A model generated the notes under the pieces. The model saw nothing but the letters and a program-made list of their open reading frames with translations, did not search any database and was not told where the DNA came from. DNA of 64,000 nucleotides. Source: Fragilariopsis cylindrus CCMP1102. Lineage: Eukaryota; Bacillariophyta; Bacillariophyceae; Bacillariales; Bacillariaceae. The translations under genes and the position numbers were made by a program. The DNA is taken from contig FMBT01000344.1 in the NCBI GenBank assembly GCA_900095095.1, forward strand, positions 1 to 64,000, in the 5' to 3' direction. This document shows, one piece after another, positions 10,702 through 22,672 of this stretch; position 1 is the stretch's first letter, and each line of letters opens with the position of its first letter.

Positions 10702-11574
10702 CTATGATGATGGAGTATCGACGGTACCCTCCGCCCTCTTTCGACGAACATCCCAATTAAAGATCCGTGTCATGCTTACTTCGGATGTAACAATTTGATC
10801 TCGTACAAAGCCTAGATCATCCTTGACGCTTATAAATTCCTTACGGGCTGATTCTAGATTTTGCGTTAAGAAGTCAGCGGCCTCATCATATGTGTATTCC
10901 AACATCACATTAGCACCAAGCCAAAGATTGACTATACCGATCGACGTATCAACTTCAGCCTTGCCGTATACATTATCGGCTAAATTGTAACGTGTTGTAA
11001 CAGATTCTCCACCCTCTTTCTTCGATTGGAGATTCTTTACAAGAGCTAAAGATTTTTCAATATCAGGAATTTTAGGTCGTAATTTTGTCCTTTACAAAGA
11101 AACAAACAAACAAACAAAACATATGTAGAGAAAGTCATAAGAAAGCGTATGTGAGTGCATTGTACATATGTGATATGGATGGGATGATACACCGGTGCGT
11201 ATCAACGGATGCATTGATGAACATAAGCGAAGGGTGAAAATAATCTAATAACAAGTGCTGTGCATTAACTCAAAAATGTGAAGACAATTTTTTTCTTTTC
11301 TTTCAGACAACGTACTTTTTTGCGTCAAACTGGTTTCAAACGTTTTAAATTTGGAATGCAATTCCGAGTATGCTCCTATAAGTAGTTCAGCAGAGGCCGG
11401 TGGGGTGAAAGAATTTGAAAATACGTCTACATCATCAATAAATTTTACATTAGGGATCCCTCGATCATTTTCACCGTCCGTGATAGAAAGTAAAGATATA
11501 GAATTGTCCGTATCTGTATCGATGTTTTCAGTTGTGGCTATATTCTTAGAGACATCGTCTTCGGATTGTGACAT
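10702..11574 (-). CDS. Prefoldin subunit 3 (VBP1)
   Basis: Complement of join 10702..11089 and 11309..11574, giving 217 aa. Prefoldin is a cytosolic hexamer that hands nascent actin and tubulin to the TRiC/CCT chaperonin; subunit 3 is an alpha-type subunit. After an acidic N-terminus come GIPNVKFIDDVD, a first helix with LLIGAYSELHSKFKTFE, and KIPDIEKSLALVKNLQSKKE. Next is the beta-hairpin region LADNVYGKAEV, NLWLGANVMLEYTYDEA, and a C-terminal helix ending SMTRIFNWDVRRKR, the VBP1 signature. Length fits the family (about 190-200 aa) plus the N-terminal extension. The chosen donor (GTCTGA) is unusual but keeps the frame; a better-looking GTACGT six bases earlier does not. Confidence 0.9.
11090..11308 (-). 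other. Prefoldin 3 intron
   Basis: 219 nt, GTCTGA...GTAAAG. It includes a CAAA repeat on the plus strand near 11098-11118. The boundary is set by frame. Confidence 0.65.
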
Positions 11575-11779
11575 GTTTGCGTATAGTTGAATTTGTCAGA
11601 GGTAGAAAGTATAGAACAGCAGAAGGAAGAGAGACTTTTGCTTTCGGCACAGGATAGAGGGATATGCGTCGAAAGTGTGTGTGTGTGAGTGTGTTGTGAG
11701 TTGCGTAAATGATAAGTCAGGTATGTATGTTGGGGGGTAAGACACGAGTAACTAGGGAATGACCGACCAAGGACAGACC

Positions 11780-12060
11780 AAATATTTCAATTGCTCATGA
11801 ATTGCACGGGAATATTGGTAAGATACTACAATGGAGAATCATGTTACGGAACACCTTCAACATGATTAAATATTTCAACTACACATGAAGTAGCAAGTAT
11901 GGCAATACCTCTTTGAACGATTCATACCACTAATTATGTTGCAACGGAGAATCATGTTACGGAAACACCGTCAACACGATCAAATATTTCAATTTACATG
12001 GAGAAGCAAGTACGGAAAAATCTAAAGTATCCCAACCGCGATCTTAAATTTTGATTACAC
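11780..12060. repeat. Diverged tandem repeat, unit about 110 bp
   Basis: Successive units start with a variant of aaatatttcaa followed by catga, and two contain ggagaatcatgttacgga and caac(a/g)cgat-like ends. The copies are clearly related but differ in length, so this is an old array. Confidence 0.65.
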
Positions 12061-12250
12061 ATGAAAGCCTTCCAGATTTTCATTTGCCTCAAGTCATTGA
12101 ATACACGCAAAATAATGATAAGACTACAGCAGAAATTCACTCAAGCTTGAATAACAAACCACGATCAAAAATTTCATATGCACATGAATTGAAATACACA
12201 GGAATGAATGTGCCTACTCCTATTAGTAATGAGGATACTATCAAGAACAA

Positions 12251-12346
12251 CAAAAGCTTCTGCTCACAATATTTGCAAATGGTCTTGAAAATAACAAGCA
12301 AAAGCTTCTGCTCACAATATTTGCAAACAGGCTTGGAAATAACAAA
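12251..12346. repeat. 48-bp tandem duplication
   Basis: Two copies in a row (12251-12298 and 12299-12346), both starting caaaagcttctgctcacaat and differing at only a few positions. 48 is a multiple of three, so the surrounding open frame is kept. Confidence 0.85.
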
Positions 12347-13654
12347 CGAAGTCAACAACAATAATGGTACATTCAACAACATTATGCAATTATTATTGCA
12401 CCCAATCATACCAGTTCACCCTTTTATTGAATATCATCAACCTGAACCTGAACCACCACCATTTAATTCTTATTCACTTTTAGCTTTTTTTTATTCATTG
12501 GAAAGACAAAACAAAAAGTGGTACTATTTATCTTGAAATCCCTAACCCTTATTAAAAACAACAACAGTGAAACTCTGAGCTACATCAACAATATTATAAC
12601 AGTACTGACACACCATGTATGGTCCAGTTCATCCTTTTCCGCTCCACTTCCAGATCCTAAATTCTTACAGATTCATACCAATCATACACATCTCACTTAT
12701 ACTAAAACAAATTTGTTTATACCAGAATTTAGATTCTGGAAGTGTGGGAAGTGTAGGGGTAAGACATGAGGCACTAGTAAATGAACACTAGTACGAGTGG
12801 ACTTGTACAGGGCTGACCAAGGACATACCATGTATACCACCACTAATGAGCAACTAAGCTCACACTTCTGATAAATAACTGTTTACATACGTTAATAGCT
12901 TAGAAGTCTTCAGTCTAGGAGTGAACTTAGGTAGCTAGCTAGACACATTTCCATCCTCTACAAAAACTATAATTCATCTGCGGTTGTTACTATATTATTG
13001 ATAAAGTTCCATTCATATAGGCAATGATAATTTTTTGAGGTATAGTATAGCACCAATAATTGTGTGTTGTTCTTTGATACATTTACACTCATTTACAATC
13101 CTTCTTGTGTTTGCAGTAAGGACAGCATATATAGGAATGCCATCAGCACGAACAATGATAAAACAAGGATGCAGGATGCACATTATTTATGGATAATATG
13201 CATGGTTTGCTGAAGATCAGCCAAGCAATAGCCACAACACATCACCATTATCCCAACTATTATTTGTCCAGTTGGATCAGTACGATTTATTGCCAATGAA
13301 ATCAACACTTGGTAATAATTGGCATTCAAATCAAAATAAATCTATTGATATCTTTCAATGGTAATTATCATCATTTTCAACCAATTCAATTCAATTCAAT
13401 TCAATTTATCTAGAGATACCGTACGATATCTACGAATTTGAGAATGTTGAGAAACAATTTTAAGATTAAATTCTGATGAATTAAATGTATGATTTTTACT
13501 GTGATCTGAAAAACACAAAGGTGCACCTACAGCATGTACTCTTTTCCCACAAACAAACACTAACGGATATATTTATATATATATATATATTATATACCAA
13601 TCTTCGACATAATTAAACAAATATTTGACTAGAAAGTGACGCTGTGCCTCGTGG

Positions 13655-16600
13655 CTATATTTCGACATCGCTGCTGTTAGTACGAGTGAATAAATTTCGC
13701 AACGCTGCTCGTTCATCAACTTCGATATCCATGTGCCTTGGTTTGATACGGGCGATGTATATACTTTGGACACCAGTTTGCGTTCCTGTGACAGTGGATG
13801 CATCGAAAACACCCCGTGCTCCTTTGAGCATTGCTTCGCCTTCAACATTTTCTTCCCAACCAAGTCGTTGGACAAGCGTCTTCATCTGTTGAAAATAGGC
13901 ATTGATTATAAAAGAAGTCACGACGTTGCTAAGAACAATAACTCCCATGAGATGAAAACAGAAAAAGAAGATCCTGACCCACTTTGCTCCAGTGACATAT
14001 TCAAAGCCAATTTCACATTCTGTCCAATTGTTGACAACCACCAGATTAAAGAGAACATTCATACCGCTGACCATGTCATTAAAATTATTAGCCCAGTACT
14101 TATTATCAACAAAGTCGTCAGCTTCCAAAAGGGCATACGAAAGAGGATTTTTCGGATCTCGCGTAATCACTAAAATAAGAATATGCACACAACAAAGTAC
14201 GCAATAAGTTTCTGGTTACAGTAAGACGTGCATTGGTTACAGTAGAAGTGAGGAGTAGAGGGTAGTCAGCACAGACTACTTACATCCACCATAAAGGAGT
14301 ACCCCCATTGACGCGAAAAAATATTCGACGAAGAAAAGAATCATGAATACACTGCTCGCAGCAGGGATAATATCAATCGTAATAGTTCCAAACATTTGAA
14401 AGGCTTTCATAGCAAATAATATACGTCCCAACCGAAGAACTCTTGCCATTACCACGAACTGGATCAGTGCAGAATTGCTATATGCGTTGGGATCTACTCA
14501 GCGGATTGTGTAGTTAATAAGGGTAAGAGAACGAAATATAAGATAAGTTGAATTTGTTAACATTCAAAAGTAGGCGATTAAACTTACAATATACGTAAGC
14601 CGACGCAAGCACTGCCATTAATGTAATAGAAAAGTCGAACATGTTTCGTGGAGATTCCGAATAACGCTTCCAACCTTCAACCGTTATTTTCAAAATAGCT
14701 TCCAGTACGTATACTACCGTGAATATAGTTTCCATAAGCTCCCAAATAGTATCAATATATCCATCACTATAATGAGGATCTCTGGTTACATCCTGCCCTG
14801 ATAACATTGGGTAGTCCTGAAATGCAATAATCACAGCATTCAACACGAGGACGATGTCAAGAGCGTATTCAAAGCCCTTCGATTTCACAAATTTACACAA
14901 GCCTTGGTACCAATTAGATTGGTTTACTCGAGGGAAGCGGACTTCGACGAAGGTAGCGTAGTCCGATTTCTTAGCTAAATCTAGAAGAAGAATTTTACCG
15001 AAGTTTAAAAATTCATCCAGATCTATATCTGATGATCCATCTTTGTCAAGGAACGCAAAAATGATGCTTCTTTCATCTTTAGAAAGTTTTTGAATCTCGG
15101 GAACATCCTGATTCAAAATTAACATAGTAGCCATAACCGATTCGCGGTTGATTGAACCTTTGTTATCGTGGTCCAACATCTTGAAGGCCGTGGTTAGAAG
15201 TTCTTTCGATAATACGGCTCGAGATAACCTCCGTTCTGCAATACTTTCGTCATATCTGTAGAAAAATAGATAGTCATAGTGATGTGTTGCAAGCCGATTA
15301 GACTTGGACCGTTAGAAATACAGAAGTACGACAGGGGAAGGTATCGAATAGAACCATAAAGTAATCCAAAATTCGGTAAAAAGTTAACTTACGAGTTAAC
15401 TGTAACAGCCAGAATCAGATTCATCAAGTAAAAGAAGGAGATAACCATGAAACTTATGAAATATAAGGCTGTCAAACGACTTTCATTGTAGGAGGGCATC
15501 ATGACATCAGGGTAGTTTGCCGTAGTTACGCAAATCCAAAGGGTCCTGCGCAGCAACATCACAAACAAAAGAAATATACACCAGTAAGAATAATGTTGGA
15601 TCATTGTTTAGTCGTCAACTTTTTTATCTTCCTACACTCACCATACGGCCTCTAATAAATTTTGAAAACCCTCGTTACCTTGCGGTGAATCATAGAAAAT
15701 AATTACTCCAAACCATGCATAAAAGATGATAATAATGGCTATCAGAGATTGAAAAGGTAAGCCATCGAATTTAAAAATAGCAATAGATGGCAATGCAGGA
15801 CCTACGAATCTCGACTGTGACTTGCCTCTTCGTTGATGGCCAAGGTAGCTACTGGTGATAACTTGATAACTTACCTAGCATTGTCAGAATGTAAGCCATT
15901 TCAGGAATCTATAATAACAATAGAGATGGCAATACATGAGTCTTAGTAGTAATATGGCTCTTCTTTAATGATAGCAGAGACAATGATTGGGTGATAACTT
16001 ACCATTTTTAGAAGAGTCCAGAGTTCTTTTTGAAAGTTACGCAGATGGCTTCCGAGAATCAGCATGCGAAAAATAGGGTTCAATACTGTATTGTCAACAA
16101 GGACACCTGTCAATAGACAAGCAAGGATGAACAACCGAAACGAATGAATGCGTCTTTTATATCCAGGGTAGAAAAAAAGACGAAAAGTAAAACCGTCATC
16201 GCCCTTATAATAACAATAGACGACAATACATGAGTCTTAATTGAAATAATATGGCTCTTCGTTGATATAATGATAGGTTCAATAACGCACCATTTTAAGG
16301 ATCAAAAATAGTAAAATAGTAAAAATACAGATCAATTCGACATATTTGGACTGTGAAACAGTCAACCACATCGCATCTGCGTTGGGATAATAATCTTGAT
16401 TTTCTTCTCCATCAGCTGCGGTCCCTTTTGCGTTTAAAATAACCATACCAGTCTCCATAATCGCTAAGGCTATCATTTAAGTTGTTTTTAGCAATTTTCA
16501 GATCCGAATCTCTACACCACTGTGGTGGCTCTATGAATGATAAAATAAAGAGGACCCAATTGGCTCCATAAAGCAGTCGTTTGACCCAGCTGTAAGCGAC

Positions 16601-16939
16601 CAGTCGACCACAAACGAAGCTAATTGTGTTTCGAAGAATTGTATGTGTGTCATCTGTGTCTTCTGTATTGTAGGGATCATAGAATCCATCGTAAGGAGCA
16701 TCCTGGTATCCCAAAACTGCATCTCGAATAAAAAAGGCTGCAGGACCAACACCTAACTTTTGGGCCTGTTGTCGCTCTTTTGACGAAAATGATTTCATCA
16801 TCTTGCGATACATCTTGTCCGAGAAGTTTCGCATGGACGAAGTTTTGTAAGCATTCAAACCGTCTTCGGGCCCCACACCCACGGCCGATCCGTTTGAGTC
16901 CAATCTAAGGAGGGGGCTCGATTCTTCGGTCACTGTCAT
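13655..16939 (-). CDS. Two-pore cation channel (TPC1-like) with EF-hands
   Basis: Complement of join 13655..14169, 14284..14493, 14588..15255, 15393..15545, 15642..15801, 15875..15908, 16003..16203, 16291..16939, about 862 aa. It has two six-helix domains. The first has voltage-sensor FRMLILGSHLRNFQ and pore CVTTANYPDVMMPSY, close to the plant TPC1 TTxNxPD filter. A cytosolic linker follows with two EF-hands (DHDNKGSINRES and DKDGSSDIDLDE). The second domain has sensor ARVLRLGRILF and pore NLVVVNNWTE. This matches Ca2+-regulated vacuolar/endolysosomal TPC channels. The N-terminus carries ESSPLL, an acidic dileucine motif that in animal and plant TPCs directs sorting to the lysosome or vacuole. 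The frame requires one base fewer near 16449 in exon 1; conserved sequence continues on both sides, so this is probably a consensus error. All seven introns are GT-AG. Confidence 0.88.
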
Positions 16940-16940
16940 G

Positions 16941-16974
<34 letters not shown>

Positions 16975-18417
16975 ATCTTGAAAGTTGAAAGATACAATCT
17001 ATTGTGATTCGGAATCGTGACACTCAACACTGTTCAGTATGAGAATTCGATTGATAAGTGATTTTTTCGAGAAATGAAGATTTTTACTGAATATATTCTA
17101 TATTTATGGTCGGAAAAATAATACAGACGTTTCAATCGTCGGAGTATTACGCGTCCAAATCGCGATTTGCGATTTGGCTTAAGCCCTTTGATAAGCGTGT
17201 CAAGACCGAATAACCGTCAACCAATTCAAAGCAAAATCAACCGTTAGGGTTGGATTCGCGATGAATTTGGGTTTTTGTTTTTTTTTGTAATTTTTCTCTC
17301 TTCTTTCTAGCTTACCAAAAAGTTCGTAAAGTTTTTTCTGCTTGAGTGCTGTTAGCCACTAGTGGCTATAAGATGTCAAAGGATTACTGGAAAAATTTAC
17401 TGGAAAAGTGAGACAGGGATACATTCTCTTGCATCACTGCTCTATCTCTAATAATTTGTTCCTTTTATATGAAATGAATATTGTCTCTTCTTCTTGCTGC
17501 TGTTATTGTTCATCCATCCAATTGCGCATTGCATTGTTAAGTGGGCATGTTTGACATATAGGCTGGCTATGTGACTATTGCTGAACACCGATAAAATCAA
17601 GCTAGTCGTATGGAAATATGTGATTTGAGCTATTGAATGACAATAAAGTACCACTCAGTATTCATAGTCACTAGATAATACAGGAAGAGAGAGAATACAA
17701 TAGTCAAGGAAAACATCACACTCTCTCACAATCTCAAAAAATAAGAAAGAGTGTGTAGGCAAATATAGAATGGTAAATAAGCACCAGATAAGTTTGCCAA
17801 AGATGCTATTGCATATTTTATCTGATTTCAATAAGACAAGACTTGTTGATAAGAAGAGATGTTGTGTGTCTTGTGCACAGCCAAAAACTCAAAACTCCGT
17901 TTATTATACGAGTAGCGGCATTTGAATTTCACTGCTCGCTATTCCCATGGGAAAGAAATTTTCTTGATTGAGTAGGCGCGACTTTTCGTCCCTCTGCCTC
18001 GCTAAAAAATTATTTTGCGTTGAATGAAAACAAACTGTGATTCATTTTAATTATGCTACGTTGTTTTATAACGCTCGCCGTAGAGTTTTTCACTTGAAGA
18101 AAATTCTATACGTCGTAGAGTAACTAATCGATTACTAAATACTCCAACGAATCTAACAACAACGTATCACTATTATTTCAGTCGTTATCTTAGCGAAAAC
18201 ACTAGCTACTACGATATTAACTACGATTTTAAAAATTCATTACCCAGAAGAAGGACTGGGGCAAGCAACCGTCTTGTCGAAAAGAGCAAATAGTCTGTAA
18301 AACGAAAACGGCATCGCATAATAGCAGCATTGCACCGATAAAAAGAATGTGGACAGCAGCAGAACATCCAGATTGTGACAGAGATGGTCTCCCTCGGCGG
18401 GATGCTTTCGAAACTAG
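16940..18417. other. Intergenic upstream of the TPC gene
   Basis: About 1.5 kb with no supported gene. Directly upstream of the TPC start codon lies a TTGA microsatellite (16941-16973). Near 17158-17177 there is a short inverted repeat built on aaatcgcgattt. The rest is AT-rich and unassigned. Confidence 0.5.
16941..16973. repeat. (TTGA)n microsatellite at the TPC start
   Basis: About eight copies of TTGA immediately 5' of the TPC start codon, so probably in the 5' UTR. A similar tract occurs near 43537-43562. Confidence 0.85.
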
Positions 18418-21018
18418 AACTCAGATGATAATTCCGAAGATAACAATGACACTGATGAAACCGATTCATCCAATTCTTCTAATCAGACCGTATTCAGGAA
18501 GGCTCGAAAGCATCTAAATCCTTCAGGATTCTTTCGATGGATAATATACCTATACGCGCAACGGAAGTTGAATATATTCTTTTTCATTCATTTCACGAGC
18601 ACAATGGTTATCTGGATACATTTTGCGTTCGTCAAATTCGAAGAACAAGCTGAAAAAGTGCCTGAGGGTGCTCATCGATATTGGTTGAAGCGTTTAGTCC
18701 CACCTATTGAGTTTGGTTCCATGCATGCGATTCTATTTCAAATGGCATTGATTCCTATAACGATGTGTAGATGTTCCATTTCGGCACTTGCGGGATCGGT
18801 TGTCAACAAAGTTATTCCTCTGAATCGCTCTCTGGCTATACACATTCATCTTGGCTATACCATGATAACAATAGTCTTCTTTGCTACCATTTTCTTCTTC
18901 TTCTTCTTCGGATTACTTTGTTCGGAAGGGGAACAAGCCTTTTGCGATAAGTTCACGATGGAGATCATGATAACTGGCTATTGTATACTTGGAACCCTGC
19001 TTATCATCGGTCTTACCTCCCATTTTCGTCATCGGATTCCGTACGAAGTATTCTATGCTATCCATCACGTTGTCTTCCTAATGTATATCATAACCATCGC
19101 GCACACACTTGACATGGAACAACGAAGTGGAAGAAGTCAACGAAGTCAAACCTTCAAATGGTTCTCTTCAACTCTTCTATACTACTTTTGTGATCGCATT
19201 GCGATGCATATGAATCATCGATACGATACCAAGCTAGTTGGTTCTTCCGTCGTTTGGGGAAGCAATGGTTCTAAATTGGTCATCTTGAAAGTTCGCCGAC
19301 CCTCTCTATTCCAGTTTAAGTCTGGTCAGTATGCATACCTTCGTGTCGGTGCAATCAATAATCAGTGGCATCCGTTCTCAATTGCATCCTGTCCAGAGTC
19401 ATCTCACCTTGAATTCTACATTGAAGTGTATGAGGGAAAAGCTTGGACAAAACAACTTTGGGATATGTTATATGATGAATCCGGTTCGGATAAAACTGAG
19501 GCTTTCGATATAAACGTGGAACTTATTGGTCCATATGGGACTTCCTTGTGTCACAGTCAAACTTACTCCCATATTTTGGCAATTGGAGCGGGACGGGTGT
19601 CGTTCCAATCTTGAGTATGTACAAGGAACATATGCATAATCTATTTCGACTCGACCCCAAGAAATTCTTTGTTGAACTAAAGGAAAGTGATCGGAAACTT
19701 CGCGAATAGAGCGTGCCGAAGAAGCGCGAAAAGGATCATTGATACAACAATTATCTCGTCTGATTTGTCGAAACGATTCATCTAATCGTCGTCCAATGAA
19801 CAAAGCTATGATCGAAATGAGCTTAGAGGAGACTAACCAGAGTGCTACTAGTGCAACTTTGCATATATACGGAACTGTCCTCCTTTCCCTTCTTCCTGTT
19901 ATTGGGGTTACATTATTTGCCCTTATGGTCTCCTGGAGCACTATGCCTATTACAGTTCACACCTCGTTGGTGGTCTTTTTGAAGTACGTGATTGAATGCT
20001 TTTTATCTGGTGGAATGAAATCACATCCTTTAAAATCTCTAACTTATCTATTTTTTTCTTCTCCTTCATCATATAGGTATTTCACAATCTTTTTCAGGCG
20101 TGCTTTGCAGCTGTTGCCATGTTTTCTGGAATGTCGATGGTATTCTCACGTATGTTGATGTCGTGTTTGTTATCATCAGCCCATTCGCTGACTGGTACTG
20201 GATTAAAATCTGTCACAATTTCGGGAAAATTTGGACCAAACGACATCATATTATTTTCTATTTTAATCTGGTATATGATTGGAAGGACTTTGGGTAAAGG
20301 CCGTAGCTCCGCATCATTCTGCACGGTACCGCGCAATGGATAATACTCGAGCTGGGAAGATTGATAGATTCAACTTTTTGTGGACGACTCGTTCTGGCTT
20401 CTCAAGTATCCGAAATTTTACCAGATATTCTCACTTTATGGGACTTACTCGTTGACAAGTGGGGTTTACAGTACGCTCGACAAGTGGCAACATCTCTATT
20501 TACGTCACAGACCCGAACGAGGTATCTTGTGCTTTACTACGGAAAGAATACGAAAATAGCGAATTCTTTCATAGTGGCGGAATCAAATTTGAAAGACCAA
20601 ACATCCTAAAAGTTATAGAAGACACAATATCGAATTAATAAGTACTCGGGCTAATTCTCATTCTTATTGGCATTTTGCGGTGCTCCAGATCTAGCCCGCG
20701 AAATCACTATAATAAGATATCGAACGACATGATCACAGCAATGACTGGCCATTGTCGGTCACACATTATGGACTATGTTCCGAAAGCTATGGTGGAAAAA
20801 AGGCTGTAGCACCACCTGATAAAAAAATGACACAAGAAGAAAGTAGTATCAGCCTGGAAATTGATGACGACGACGATACTTGCGTCGAGGTTCAACTCTT
20901 GACAAACAGAAAGACCGTATCATATCTCAAAGATAGCTCTTATGGCATTATGCAGTATGAGTTTTCCCAGATATTGAACCTAATCACAATGACATTTTCA
21001 GAAGAGTCGATATTTTGA
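18418..21018 (+). pseudogene. Ferric reductase / NADPH oxidase-like gene, multiply frameshifted
   Basis: The first frame (18418-19614) is long and intact. It has several membrane helices with haem-type histidines (HIHLGY, AIHHVVF, AHTLD), then the FAD-binding GQYAYLRVG and HPFSIAS motifs. This is the FRE/NOX architecture that moves electrons from cytosolic NADPH through FAD and two haems across a membrane. The pyridine-nucleotide part is scattered over three frames: IGAG then GVVPILSMYK after a lost base near 19594; a break near 19705; LLPVIG- and AMFSGMSMVFSR-containing blocks; FNFLWTTRS; LVDKWG; SIYVTDPNE near 20500; FCGAPDLAREI near 20670; and ESYGGKK near 20780. At least five frame changes are needed to reach the end. 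The density of breaks is far above the rest of the window, so I call a pseudogene, though some breaks may be consensus errors. Confidence 0.8.
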
Positions 21019-21561
21019 CGGGCGATGCATGGGACGATTCCTGCTAAATAATACAAGGAATGTTCAGATCGGCGAAAACCATAAGTATCTGGATGTTTTT
21101 TCATGTTTCATAATCGAAAACAATTAGATTCTAATGTCATCAACATTTTATAATTTATATTAGAAAATAGACGTCGGCCCATCTGCTTCCAACGCATTCT
21201 ATATCAACAATTCATAACAACGGGAATTTGGTACCTGGTTTATCCAAAACTTATGCATCAAATAATAATAATAATAATTCATAAAATTAATCCATTTTAA
21301 GTTACACTATAGTTGATGCAAGATATTCTTTATGACATCATATGCGTATCACTGATATGTTCATCTTATTTGTAGCTCATATTATCAGACCACCTCATGT
21401 TAGTTGGCAGATACTAAATAAGTCATTTGATGGGCAATGCATTAACTCTGTGTGGTATTCCCATATATAATTCGAACTTTTGCATGTACAGTAGGCAACT
21501 ATTAGGCTAAGCAAATAAGCTGACTATCATCCTCATACATGGTACTATTATCAGTAGCAAG
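21019..21561. other. Intergenic
   Basis: About 540 bp of AT-rich DNA between the ferric reductase remnant and the 3' end of glyoxalase I. It contains a short ATA repeat near 21260. No gene seen. Confidence 0.5.
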
Positions 21562-22672
21562 TTATTTTGAGTTATCTTTGTATCCTTCTCCACCTTCGTC
21601 AAGAATTCCGTCACAATCTACCATTTTACTGATCATAGGTCCTTGTGGTAAGACTTCAATCAAATAGCCATCGGGGTCTTTAATAAAGGCTAAACCCTTC
21701 ATCCCACCGGCATTGGGTGTCTTTTTAAAAACACAACCAAGTTTTTTGAATCGTTCGCACGCTTCGTACACACACGGGACAGTGATTCCAATGTGCCCGA
21801 AACCCCCCTTAATCGTTTCTCCATTTGACGTACCTGTTGAATCTGCATTACCGGTATTATACACAAGCCCATTTTCACTCTCAGAACCGTAATTATAAGT
21901 AAGCTCAATACAACCCGGTAATTTCATACAGTAATCCCATCGTGCATCCTCGCTCTCTGGAATGTTGGCAGATTCTACAGGCGCTACAAACTAAAGAGAT
22001 AGAAGCAATGAGAAAGAAAAAGTTGAAAACGGTGGAAATAGAGAAAGAAATAAGATTCATTATTGATTCATTCATGTTGATCATAATCATAATAATCCAT
22101 ATCATTTATTTTTAAAATATGAACATTGCTTACATAAACATTGAATCCCCATTGTGGAAATTCTTTATACATCAATAATTTGAATCCCAATACATCGCAA
22201 TAAAATTCAAGAGATTTCACAGGATCCTTGACACGAAACATAGTCTGAAATGGTACAAAAATGAATTAATGATCATGATTATGATTATGATTATTGTAGT
22301 GGTGTGAGTTGTGATTACGTAAGGTAAATAATAACGAATTGTAATGCCCTGTTCAATAGCAAAGAATAAGAAGCCCTACCATGTATGTGAAAGATATGCA
22401 TGTCAATGAATTAACTGTACCTGCTGCATAATATAATCCTTGGTTTCTGATGGACGTTCGCCCATCTGGAATCGTGAGACATCTGGAGTTGTCGTGCTGG
22501 TCATCCTTAATAGATTTGATGTTTTTTGGGACGTTGAGCTAGTAGAATAATGGCGTGTACAAGTGACAACTGATTTAGTGACAAAGCCAAACGATTGTTT
22601 CGAAAGGCCAAAGAAAGCTGTTGTTGTTGCTACTGCTGCGAATGATAGTCTAATAAGTTTCATTATGCACAA
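21562..22672 (-). CDS. Glyoxalase I (lactoylglutathione lyase), plastid-type leader
   Basis: Complement of join 21562..21990, 22134..22244, 22421..22672, 263 aa from the first ATG; the ATG three codons on (MKLIRLS) is an equally good start. The enzyme turns the methylglyoxal-glutathione hemithioacetal into S-lactoylglutathione. The two betaalphabetabetabeta modules are visible. The four metal ligands of the human enzyme have counterparts: Gln before TMFRVKDP, Glu in IELTYNYG, His in GFGHIGITV, and Glu in YLIEVL. The N-terminus is a hydrophobic signal peptide with FAAVATTTAFFGL, then KQS/FGF and a Ser/Thr-rich stretch, matching a diatom plastid bipartite pre-sequence. It is the first of three neighbouring genes with such leaders. 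Both introns are GT-AG. Confidence 0.93.

Larger units (their letters stand above)
11575..13654. other. Gene-poor, repeat-rich stretch of about 2 kb
   Basis: No conserved gene is supported. A 161-codon open frame (12051-12536) consists partly of a 48-bp tandem duplication and shows no family motif. The stretch holds diverged tandem repeats (11780-12060), a pair of related blocks at 11732 and 12755, a CAATT repeat near 13382-13404, and a TA-dinucleotide run near 13571-13595. It looks like a decayed mobile element or a satellite-like remnant, but no transposase, reverse transcriptase or clear terminal repeat is visible. Confidence 0.5.

Noticed and set aside
11732-12346. Repeated units that might suggest a CRISPR array
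   Set aside because: Units are about 110 bp or 48 bp without constant spacers, in a eukaryotic nuclear context with no cas genes.
12051-12536. 161-codon open frame in the repeat zone
   Set aside because: Its core is a 48-bp tandem duplication and no domain is visible; it is probably open by chance.
17158-17177. Inverted repeat around aaatcgcgattt as a regulatory site
   Set aside because: Single short palindrome far from any start codon; expected by chance in a 64 kb window.
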